Source of the DNA: Zhengitettix transpicula
Taxonomy: Eukaryota; Arthropoda; Insecta; Orthoptera; Tetrigidae
Direction of reading: 5' to 3'
Length of the DNA: 64,000 nucleotides
NCBI GenBank assembly: GCA_037074705.1
Contig: CM073592.1
Coordinates: 50,514,129-50,578,128, forward strand
Numbering within the stretch: the first letter of the stretch is position 1; each line of letters starts with the position of its first letter. Position numbers and translations under genes: made by a program. Below the pieces are notes generated by a model. It was given only the letters and a program-made list of their open reading frames with translations. It did no database searches and had not been told where the DNA came from. Positions 1-16,700 of the stretch are shown in pieces.

Positions 1-4165
<4,165 letters not shown>

Positions 4166-4405
4166 TGTATTCTCTAGGTTTGTGTTGTTATTTCAACATA
4201 TTATAAATGAGAAAATAATTTTTTACTTCCTAATCTGTTTTGAAGAAGTTTTAACTCTTTGATACTAATGAAAGTGGAGAGTTGAAAATACATGGCACAA
4301 AAAGCTGTAAACATTAGTAGTGATTGTAAGGTGGATAGATTATAGTAGGAACATTTATATAATATTTGAATCTATGTATCTTGCAATTATTTAATATTAT
4401 TGTCA

Positions 4406-4411
4406 AATAAA
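4406..4411 (+). terminator. Poly(A) signal AATAAA for Nsun4
   Basis: First AATAAA after the Nsun4 stop codon, about 240 bases downstream. A 3' end near 4430 is inferred. Confidence 0.6.
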
Positions 4412-6866
4412 TTATATTAATTGTTTAATAATTTTTTAGTTAATATTGACAACTTACCAAGCATATCTTATTAAATTGACATATTTTTGTCACATGTACT
4501 TTATTTTAGGATAATCAAATTCAAAATAATTATTGTGTTTCAGCGAAAACTATTTTTATATTTGATTTGCATTGAAGTCATATTTAAATTAATCCTTTTC
4601 TTTTTTATTGTATCCCATTGGCATAAAATGTTTTAAACAGTATGTTGTAGATAAACGAATGAATTTTACATTTCAATTCTTGAGAATGGATTATGTTCCA
4701 ATGTTTATAATAACTATTTAAAAGAATATTGTACAAAAACGTCCTGTAGTAATTATCAAGATATCTATTTGATTTCCAGATCCTATAACAAACATAATTT
4801 TATTCACAATGAACACAATTGATGGAAAATTAATAATAATTTTCAGTCTTTTGAAACTGATTCAATCTTTATGACTGATTACAGTATGTTTATATGAAAG
4901 TTATGAGACAATTCAAATTTGAACATAATTTCTATTACATCAAAGAGGATCAGTCCTGATTTGTCTTGATTACCCTACAGCCAAATTCTAAAATAAAATT
5001 CTACATCAGTGTACCCTAATTTTGTATAGTGTTTCACCTCCAGTTTACCTCAGTCTGCAGACTCTTTGCCAGGTAGGCACACCCATGCACCACACACATT
5101 GAACATGTGGAATGAAAAGTAGAGAGCTTCTTTGATAAATATTGGTCTGTCTACACATTTAGATCAGATTTGATAATGTAAATATCAGTGGGCAAAATAT
5201 ACTTAATACAACTACAAAAAGAGTCCTGTGTCATCTATTTTATTGTTTTATCTGATATTATATAGGAATAAGTTTATTTTAAAGTAACCTAATAATAATT
5301 GAATTTTGTATATGCCATATGGAACATGTGCAATATTAGTAACCAATAAGCTATAAGATATGAATTCAGGGTTTGCTGGTATTTCCTTAGCCTCTTTACT
5401 GTAATTCCTTAACAGCAGAACTTTATAAGAAGAATGAAGAGTTTTCCCTAAAATCCCTTAATAAAACATTTCTCAGATGCTACATCTTGTAACTGCCTTT
5501 AAGCTTTTATAAATGCATAAATACCTCAGCTGTAAATTAAAAAAATATATAACACAAGTGTTGTCAATGTAATAATCCTATTATTACCATATATTTTGAG
5601 TACATAGATTGAAAATTATGAAGCTGGATGCCTAAATATGTAGAACAGTAATTTTATTTTTCAATATATTAAAAACTGTCCATATTTAAAAAATGTTCAG
5701 TTATTTAAGTTACAACAATTATTTTTAAGTACAATTCTTCAAATTAATATTTCTATTTTAAAAATAAATATTTACAACTTTCACTAGTTATTTCACCAAA
5801 TTTATGGTAATCACAGATTTTGCAATAACTGCCAACAATATAAATTATATTTGGAAAACATCAATTAAATAATGATTAAGTGTTTTGATAAATTAACATT
5901 TTTGTAATCAACATAATATTAATTGGCTGCTTCAGTAAAGAAACTGGTAGGCATGCTTGTGTTACAATCATAATCTTCTCACTAAACTGTTAAACATCTG
6001 GAAACTGTAGTAAGTTCACTCCTATTTATTGATTATATCAAATAATTATTTAATACTGCATTATTAACCAAGAAAATATTTACAAACCTTAAATACATAA
6101 TTTAATATTGATTATTTCAATTGCATTTTTCATTGTCTCCAGTATAGTCCATAAGATATACTCTGTCTTACTGGTTAGTAAGTTTTAGGAAAACTTTGGG
6201 GTGTATGAAATATGAAAACAAAATTAACAAAACAGCCATTGAAACTATAGTTGTAAAAAATTTATATTCAGCTAATCGGAGGTTGCTTATAACAACTATA
6301 AATTATTTTTCCTACTCTTATTCAAATTCATAAATTACAAAAATACAATTATCTCCAACAAGCTATTCTGAATGTTTACATTGATAGCTACTGCTTAATT
6401 ACACAATGTAATGTGTCTTTCCATTGTCATGGGATGCAATAAGTACAGTTGCAAAAGTCCTTTATGACTCCAATTGGCACATTAGTGTTTAAGTGTATAT
6501 AATTTGATTAATTGTCACATATATCAGAAATTTAGATATTACAACCATATTGATATTAATATTGGCCAAGAAAAACTTTTTTCTACAGTTATATTAGTTA
6601 CAATTTCATTGCTTTATCCATAGAAATGACATATTATAAATATATTGTATTATGTCAACTTCTATTTATATTCATCACTGTAATTGTATGGTATTTTCTT
6701 GCACATTTATATGAATGAAAAAGTAAATAAAAAATTTATCAATAATAATACTGTGTACTTAATTAAACAACTAAATGAGCTGTAATTTCATTTAAATAAA
6801 TTCACTTCAATTAGTGAATAATAATTGTCTTCACTATTCTTCAAAATAATTTTTCAAATGAACAAC
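4412..6866. other. Convergent intergenic region
   Basis: AT-rich DNA between the 3' ends of Nsun4 (plus) and transporter gene A (minus). I see no exon-like coding segment or RNA gene. The 3' UTR of gene A must lie here, but no clear AATAAA was assigned on the minus strand. Confidence 0.6.
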
Positions 6867-7010
6867 TTAATTGTCCACTACACATGATTTCTTGTTCCAT
6901 TTTTGTTCTCTCCCAGATGCAAATATTAGGTAAAATATGTATGCCAGTAAATTCAGTCCTGCTGTTACATAAAAGACTACTCTCCATATATATACTTTCT
7001 GTCCAAAATC
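6867..7010 (-). CDS. Gene A exon 11: TM12, tail and stop
   Basis: Encodes DFGQKVYIWRVVFYVTAGLN then LLAYIFYLIFASGREQKWNK and a short tail with TAA at 6867-6869. W..VF...A..N......(Y/F)..F..G..Q.WN is the typical SLC17 end. Confidence 0.95.
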   Translation of the reverse strand, partial: DFGQKVYIWRVVFYVTAGLNLLAYIFYLIFASGREQKWNKKSCVVDN

Positions 7011-10000
7011 CTGTAAAAAGCAGTAAAATTGAATTCAAAATACAGATTAAAACAATTACTGATGCTAATAGACTATAAACGTTGTTATAAAAGCAGAATA
7101 ATGATTGTATACTTTTATTTGAAGTTTAGTTACAATTGTGTTGAAGCTTTAACAATGGTTATTTGACACATCGAAATAGAAAGTAAAATTGTTCCAGACT
7201 TTTCCATACAAGAATTACATTTTTCCCAACCATTGTACTGACACCGTTTGTCCAGGTTGATTGGATTATAAAGTCACCATCACTAGCAGTATATCATTTA
7301 CTGAACCCTTTCACTGAAAGTAACCAGTTTGCAATGTTGCTAATTGTTAATGATAGAATGTTTTCCATTCCGTCACTAGCTGCTGCATGTTGTTTTTTCC
7401 ACCTTTATAAATGTTTCTGTATAATACCATTGTTCAACTGACATTAAACTATATATGTATTAAAAACGTCATTTGGAGAGTATGACATAATCAACTCTTA
7501 ATACAACCTTCCATCACTCATAGAATTTAAATAAGCATATACAAATGTTTTTATGGATATACCTTGGATGAGATTTCAAATTTTCCAGCTACCCCTGAGG
7601 AAGCATTAAACCTTCAATACTCAGTCGATTCTCTAGCTCCATGGTTTTCTTAGATTATAGTTGACCATTAATATAAATTTTCTCAGCCTTATATTTCTAA
7701 GAACTCTGTACCGTGCCTTCTTTATGAAACTTTAGTTTCCCTTCTTTAATGCATGTTAATTTGCTACTGGTTGTGTTCTTTCCTCAATCCCTTTTGATAA
7801 AATTGTATTTAAAGTGGACCAAATCCTCAATGCCTTTATAAATATAAAATATTCTACAGACATCCTCCAAAAGCAGATATCCCACACCCTATCCACTGTT
7901 CAAATTCAGGTAAGCCATCAATTATATCTCCCTTTTCTGTCCATATTAATTATATTGACATCATCCTTACTTGCTTTATATTCTATACTTCTGCTGTGTA
8001 TTATTAAATAGAGCTATTTTAGAAGTGTTGATATTTGTTGTTTTCTGTTTATTTAATAATTTGAGTCAGCAAATAAATAATAACTTGAAAGGATAAGGTA
8101 CAAACCTCAACACCATCAAGAACATATTCCACAATAACTGGAACTGTAATCCCTGGTATTGTAGCCACTGTATTGCTTATTGCCATCAAAGTGCCTGAAA
8201 TTGTAATATAACTTTTTTATGTGGAACCATAAATACATCAGACCTATAAATTTCTGTATTTTCTTTACTCATTTTTGGATTATAAATGAATAGTATTATC
8301 AGAATCCTTGGAAAATATGATTAGTACAAATCAATGATTATAATGTCTAAAGGTAGAATTCAAGTAATCAAAATTTACAAATAAAACTTTAGTTAATATT
8401 AACTTTCTAATTTTATTGGATATCATTGTAATTCAAAACGGTTTAATTATTTCATTGTGTAATAACGAGAGGTGTACTAACACTTTCCCAAAAATTAACA
8501 AAAGATTGTATTAGTAATCCTTATTTAATTGTTTTAAATAATATCTTACCTGCATAATTTGAGGCTATATCAATTACATTGCCAAGGTGTCCTAAAAACA
8601 TTGCTCCATAAAACGTTACTGAAATGGTCATTAAAATTACTGCCAAATCTTTATTTTCAGTAGAATGTCCTACACCAACTAGAAATACACCACCTATGGC
8701 CACTGAAAATGGAAATAAATTCTTGTAACAAATTTTTCTTAATTATTTTACATGAAATAAACTTCACTGAAGTTATATTCACAGCAAAATTATTGAATAG
8801 TCACAGATAATCTAAACTATAACAAGTTATTAAACAAAGTGAATTGCACATTATATTCTCATTTCTGTAAATGTAAAAAGTATATCAGTTTTGATATAAA
8901 AACCATACCAATCTATATACATGTATTGATTTCAGAATCAGTAGAAAGTAAGTAAGTAATGTGAAACTTGGGAGTAGGAGAATAATTATTCAAAGGAATT
9001 TCCAGTAGGGTAGAATGAGCTGTAACACATATGCACATTTGTAATATATTTCTTGAGGTTTCAGATGAGTCCCATTTTCATTAATCACTCATTTTATATT
9101 TCAGAATTTTTATGAGTTTTAGTAAAAAATAAAACCATTGTCTAACATAATTCAAACATTAATAACTTACCAAATCCAGTAGCTACTTTTCTGACAGCTG
9201 TATGAGAAAGAATGCCTCTTAGCTCCAACATATCAAAGGATTTCCCAAGCGTAATCATAAATACCCACAAAGTAAGAAAAGGAACAGCACACAAAACTGC
9301 ATTCTAAAACAAGAAAATATTGAACACTTTTTTTCCTAATTTTATCAGTTTCCATTCATACTATACATTTTTATCAGATTTCATATTTGAAATAATGTAA
9401 TATTAACAAGATGATTTTCATTTTTCTGAAAACAGTTGGATTTGTTTAAATTAGTTTATTTATGACATTAATCTCTTATGAGAAAATATTGAAAATAATT
9501 ATGATACTAACTTGTTTCATATCAAAGTTTAATATATCTTTCATGTATCCAGGTAGTAAGAGTAACAGCATGTACCATCCAATATTTCCAAAAAAGTGGC
9601 AGAAAGCTATTGCATAAAATGGTAATGATGTAAACACTGATCTCCAAGGTACTGCTGTGGCCTGTAAAATCAAGCAATATTAGCACAAGTTGATTTAAAT
9701 ATTTAACGTTAAGATAATTAATTAAACACCCACCACAAGCACATGCTTATGATAGCCCAGTGCATCCATAATCTTCTCTTTTTCTTCTGTAGAAATGTAT
9801 TTTTGTTTTGCTGGAGAGTCTTGTATATAGAAAGCCCAAACTACAAGCCAAATTACGGAAAGACCACCTTGAATGTAAAACACTGCCTCCCAACCAAGAC
9901 CATCCGCAATGAGACCAGATGTTAAAAATGATAATACAGTTCCAAGAGCAGTACCTTTAACAAACAAATATTATGAAACAATCACATCAGTATGGCAAAA

Positions 10001-13000
10001 ATAATGAAGGTTTTAATCAAATGTTCAGTTTCAATTAGTCAGAAGTGTTCTTCATTATTAGACTGTCTCATTACCTATCAAATATTTTCATTGTACTTCA
10101 GTTTTATTCTTCACCCAAAAAAATAATATACTGCTTCTTTTTCCATCTAAAGTTTTGTATATATATGTATATATAACACATATGAATGAGAAACAGTATA
10201 GCCAACTTACCTGAAATCGACAGATGGTCCAGTTGGACTGTACAGAAAATGAAATTTTATTTTAATTTGTGCCTTGCTGGCATGTAGTACAGACATTCTT
10301 TCACATACTCAAAAATTTGAAATTTTATTTTCTACACTGCCAGATTGGACCACTTGTTAATTTCAATTAAGTTGGCTATGCTGTCTCTCTGTCATATCCA
10401 AATGTGTTATTTAATTTGCCTTTGTCACATTTTCCTTAATATATATATATATATATATATCAAACTTTGCTGACTTAGTCCTTTAAATCTGTAAAATTAG
10501 AAAACATTGAATACCACTCTCATTTATTGTTGCAATAAATTGTGTTTGCAAGTCAGTCACAGTTATAGAGTGAAGTATCTATCATAGATAGAGGAAGTGA
10601 TTATTAATAAACTACTGCACTACTGATGGATAATTGTGTTTGTTTAACACAACAAAAAACAACTCATTTTAATAATTGTTTGTCCAACATATTAAATTCA
10701 TTATTTTGATTGAAAAGTAAAAGTTTGACACACTATTATTGAAAGATTTTTTCTTACTAAGAGTATTAGCTTATTTCAAATCTTCTTAATGATTAAATTA
10801 TTACCTGCATAAATAATTGATGTAATCAATGACTGGTCTGCTGGTGGTGCCCAATTTGAAATCATTACTTGCATTGCAGGAAATGTGATTCCCTATATAA
10901 ATATTTTAACATATTTAAAAAATATTTATGCAATTATATGATTTTTAATTGACTTAACATATTTTGTACATACTTATTTATATTTTTTTTATTTTTTGCA
11001 TAAAAATTAAATAAATTAATAAACTTTCTCATACAAACATTGCAGTAAAAAATAAATTACTCACCCCACCAAGACCCTCCAAAATTCTTAGAACTATCAG
11101 GAAATAAATGTTCACATATGCAGCAACTGGAGTAAGTAGAGTACAGATAGTATTTATAAGGACTGCTACAAACATAACCCATTTTCCACTATAAAGTTCT
11201 GCTATTCGTCCTCCAGGGAGCTGGCTAACGAGGTATCCCCAGAAGTAAGATCCTAACAAAAGACCTTTTTCACTGCCAGTCCAATGAAATGCATCAGCCT
11301 GTAAACAGAAATACTATTATCGAATGAAGGCTTTCCCAGTGTATGTGATTTATGAGCAGTTCTATTCAATTGAAGATAATGTCATGTTGGAATTCCTAGA
11401 ACTGCTTGTTAGAAATATAATCCCAATTTCATATCACAACATTATAAATGTGCTTATTACTTTATCATAGAACTTAAAACTTAATCTCAATTATAATTAG
11501 CAACAGCAATGAAGTCTCAAATCCATTTTAGTTAAAAAATTATAATTAATGGTTTTTCTAAAGTCTGTGATAATAAAGATTCCAATTAATATTGACTGTC
11601 CCTCTAACATACATATGGAAACAACAATTATTTTGGTTTAAAATTTGTTTCCACTAAACTTCACCCAAGTTTTGGATATGAATAATGTTGTACACTTTTA
11701 AAATTACTGCTATCGTGATGGAATTGTGGGAATCCTCGGTTCAACTTGTCTTTCAATTCAGGTAAAATCTCTGTATTTACTATAATGAGATGAATGCTTG
11801 AAAGGTGGTCAGTCATCACCATATCTCACGTTCTGAGGAGCTATCTCAAGGAAGAAGCTGCTAATTTGTAATTGAGCATCCATCTTGGCCACCCAGACAA
11901 GACAATATTATCTCGTGAAGTTAGAACTGTTTTCTTTCCATACAAATTATGAAGGGAATAGTGTCTACAACTGAAAGTAATGTAGATGTTTTACAGGGCA
12001 TTGAAAAATGAGAGAAGTAAGCAGAAAATAATTATACATGAAATAGGGACATTATAGGACCTACCATACAAGGATATATATGAACTGGTGAAAGAAGTAC
12101 AATAACAAAGAAACTGGAAAGAAATTTAATGTAATTCTTTACATCATGTAGATACACAGCGACTGTAAAGATGGTCAGATTTATAACTTTTAAACTTATT
12201 TTATATTGCTATGAATGTCATTCTAAAAACATACCGTATCACATGTTGTATTTTCTGTTTCTGAATGGCTACCATTAAAATCAGATGTTAGATTCTTTAC
12301 TTCATCGTTATCCTTCACATTATGACATACCATTCGAACAATTGCTATACTGAGATTAACTTTCAGTCCATAAATTATTGCAAAGCTCACAGCTGCTAAC
12401 GCTGCAAAAATGTATCGTGTTGGAATAAAACCTGAAAAATTAATAAAAATATTATTTGACAAATAAATGTGTATCAAAAAAATTTTGATTAATGCAAGAT
12501 CATCAACGAACGTCGAAATTTCTCGAAATTAGTGTTTAGTCCCATCAACTTGCTTATAGTATTCAGTTCCTTCCAGATGTTACAAGTATTTTCCACTAAT
12601 TTTTAATCAATTTGGTATTCCTCCCAGCTTACTTTCCAAAACCTCTCAAAATTTGCAATGAGCAATTTATGGTAATGTAGAGTCATCTTGTTTAAAATTC
12701 CAACAGATTTTAAATTTGTGCTAGTTTCATTACAGCGGTTGCTTCAGTACGACTATGTATAGTTTCGAACATTGGACTTTAAGTTTTTCAATTACTGTTA
12801 GTATCTTATTGCAGCCCAGTCCTTTATTGATGCATATGAATGAGATTATTAATAATTTTTTCTCGGTTCAGCACCAGGTTCAGATTTGTTCTGAGTATTT
12901 TCTTCTAAAGATAAAGGAAGAGAATGTCCGCAGAAACGTCAACATCGAGAAATCTGAACCTGGTGATCAACCGAGAAAATTTATTGATAATTTACACCGG

Positions 13001-13679
13001 GGAAGCTTACAATGAGATTATTAGAGGCAAATATACTCTGACCACTTGCATGCAGTCACTTCAAACCCTATTTGGTAAAGTCTGAATGTTCATTGAACAA
13101 TATTTTTTTGCAGTGTCTCATTACTCCTTCTCTTGCTCCTGGTTCCAGTTCCATGGCATTTGATTACCTTGTATCATTATGCAACTATGTTTGATAGTAT
13201 ATTGCATGTCTGCTGCCCAGCTGGATTATTTATTTTAGCTTCATCTCCAAGATAGCCACAAAAACAATTGCCAACTGTTTTGTTAGCGTCGGCTAGCATA
13301 ACGCTTCGTTGGTCGAATATATTGCTTGCCCGTTTCGTCACTTGACCTGAAAATCATTGATGAATAGCTTTCTCATCAACTCATTCCATGCGTTAGCTGG
13401 TCCCGATATATTCGTGAATCTGAATGAAATGGACGACTCTTCCAAGCGAGTTGGCTTACACTTGCAGAAACGCAAGATTTTCAATCCGATAATGACTAAA
13501 CCTGAAGAAAACAACAGGAATAATTGTACGTAATATCATATGTATTTTACGCTATTTAATTTCCGTCTTGATTATGCAAACTGCGGGTACCATCATTCTA
13601 ATTGAGCGCAAACGAGTTTTATTAAGTTTATTCCAAAGCTTGATTTCAAATGTTCCACTTGGAATATGCGCCAATTTGA

Positions 13680-13717
<38 letters not shown>

Positions 13718-16700
13718 CAAAACAAATGTCAAGGTCAGAAAATGTTATTTACATTTAACATAATTCAGTGCAATCTGGAACTCTATTACAAAGTTTTAAT
13801 TGGTAATTTATAATGGTATTCGTTCTTATATTTAGATTTATTTTCTGATCTATAAAAAATTCATTCTTCTATATAAGCCTTAGGCCGTACGGCCATGAAA
13901 AATGTAGTTAAGGTATATGGATGGATAAATGTCGACCGGGAGGTCCCGTGTTCGATTCCCGATCCGGTCGACATTTACCCACCCATATTCCTAAATTAAT
14001 TATTTTATTTTCAACGGCGAGAAACCAGTATCTTCAAACTATATGCGTGTTTCTTTCTGTTAATTTCCTTTCATAATTATATGCTGCCTTCTTCGTTTTA
14101 CTATAAATTTACTCGGTACGTATTTTCAAAATAAAGGTCAGGCAGCAAAAAAAAAACGGACGTTGATAAATACTCCTTCATAAATAGGACAATAAGTGAC
14201 GGGAAAAATTTACCTGCAACGACGTTTGGCGCAAGTTCTCCAGCTGAAAGAAAATTTGACTCAATATGAGAATATAGGTTAGTGTAGTGAAGCGATAGTC
14301 CTTCGTGAAATCAATCAGAGTTACAATCCGTAAACAATAAGCTACAGTAAAGTGTTCCTATAATATTTCTCCGTAGTTAATTTCTGTTTTCAAGTAAAAA
14401 CTGATTGTTTTCTTTTTCGGGCCAGAAAAGTAATATTTTTATAATTATGTACAAGACCTTTTCTTGAAATTATTCATATACTTTTTATATAGTTGAAGTA
14501 GCGTCCATACGTCGGGTTTATTTTTTAAAAATTGATTATATTTATTGTAATTTCATGTATCTGCTACCGGGAAAACTGCCCCATTCGTAGATTAAATGAA
14601 TAGACTACATATATAATTAAATTAGTAACCTCTGAAATCGAAACTGTAATAACCGATAACTTTTCATGTTTATTTTTTTTAACGACGCCAACCCGCGTAG
14701 TCTTGAAGTAGGATATGTAATATTTTACGACCGTGTACATTTTAAAGTAACAACTTCGGCTTGTAAGTGACTTGTTATTGTAGCAAATCCAGCTCTTGTT
14801 TAACTCGCGAAACGTGTAAGTGATAATTAACTCTAAACCGTGTCCCTAATTGCTCATTTTAGCATTAAACTCGTGATGTGACATAACATGGAATGCAGGC
14901 GGCTCAAGGTTCCTGTCAATTGTAAATCAAACATTCCTCGGCTCCTGTTAATTTCTCTGCGTTTTGTTTTCATTGTAAGAAGTTTATCTATGCGTTTAAT
15001 ACGCGACTATTATTTTCGTTAGTTTCACTGGTACATGATCAATAATACCTCTAACGGAGGGAAAATATTAATTATTATATTAAATTGGCATTTTACTGAT
15101 TACAAAATAAATAGCCCATATACAGAAACACCTCTATTTAATTAGTTACTTTTTATTGTCATACTTGAAATCAAATCACGTTTCATCCCTTATTTTGAGA
15201 TTTTTTTCAGGGAATACAGATTAAAAGTACAAATAAATCTTTAAATGTCAATTTTAAGAATAAATTTTGTCTTTGATGGGAATTTTGTATTTGACTCTGT
15301 GGAGTGTCGAAATCGTGAAACAATTTTTTCATACTCAGAACTATTGTCCTAGAAAAAATATTCAGTTATATATTGTTAACAGTACACTCGAACGTACAAA
15401 ATATGCATGGAAAAAGGCGGCGAAGGGATGTCTAAGAAAAATTTCTATGAGAGACGAAGAGAGAAAAGGGTTGTGATTTTGGAACAGGGGAATGAGAGTT
15501 CTGAAATTTTATCGACAGACGTGTAATAAAATTATTCCGTTGTGCGAGGAAGATTAAAAAAGAAGATAAAACAAAGATGAAAAATATAAAATCAACAAGG
15601 ACGATACTAATGGAAACTTCAGAGGAAAAATCGACAGAAAACAAGATAAATGAACAAAAAAATCTAGACTTGAGGAAATGGGAAGGAAAAGGTATTAAAT
15701 GTAAAAGGTAAGTTAGAAATCACTCCAATGTTTCAAACATCAAGGAAATCTGTAGAATTATTTCTAAATTTGCCCTGATCCTAGAGAGACATATTGACAT
15801 TTTTATTTGGTTGCTAGAACTTCCCCTGGGAGCACAGTTGCCGATTTCGCCGAGCGAATATCAATTTGACTTCAGCTTGTGACGTCACGACTATTACTTC
15901 AGACACCCGTAAGTTCAGACGGACAGTGTACGCAGCTGAAAGCGAGTATAAGACGGTTTAATCTTACAGTTTATGTGTATGAATTCTGCAACCCCAAAAA
16001 CTTTAGTAATGATAAATCCACAAAAGTACTAAATAACTTCTCTGCTGCAGGGCCCAAAATCTCCTATCTTGAAAGAATCAAATTTTGATGACATAATTTT
16101 TATCGTAATGAAAGACTTATAATATTGTTTTTCTTTCGTCAAAATTAATTTCAAAACCTCTACGAATTAGGAGTTAATTCAATATAGTCATAGAAAATAT
16201 TTTTGTAAATAGCCATTTGCCTATTCAGTGAACGTTGAGGGGTTTTATTTCCTGTTCTTATATGCCTAAGAATTTTTTGACATTAGTTACTTCTTGCTCG
16301 AAATAAAATTAATTCTGTACTGCATAGCCTGTGCGTTGTTATTCTTTGATAGTATTTATGTTGTTAACGACAAATTATATTTTTAGAAGCAGTTTTTATG
16401 TAAAATTATTTCTGTAGTTAAACGGCATTAGACATCGCACTAAGTTCAGAAGTAGGCCTACATTCATTATGCAAATAACAAACTATATTTAACCAAGCTG
16501 CAGTGTAAACAGATTTTATTTATTCATTTTTTTCGTAATTAATTCATTTTCATAACTAAGAAACATTTCGAGTCTTGGCTTTATTTTGTTTTTCGGACTT
16601 GATCTATTCCGCCTTTTCTCCGTTTTTGAACTAAGGTTCCCAAAAGCCGAGGCCCCTCGGCCTGATTTGAGAGGTGTATTCTGGGGTCACAGACCTTGGG

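Noticed and set aside
13421..13540. Plus-strand small frame MDDSSKRVGLHLQKRKIFNP near 13434
   Set aside because: Short, no recognised family, no convincing neighbouring exon; could be a repeat piece.
13931..13972. Possible tRNA gene
   Set aside because: Only a B-box-like T-arm and a palindrome are present; no acceptor stem, D-arm or anticodon arm of a cloverleaf.
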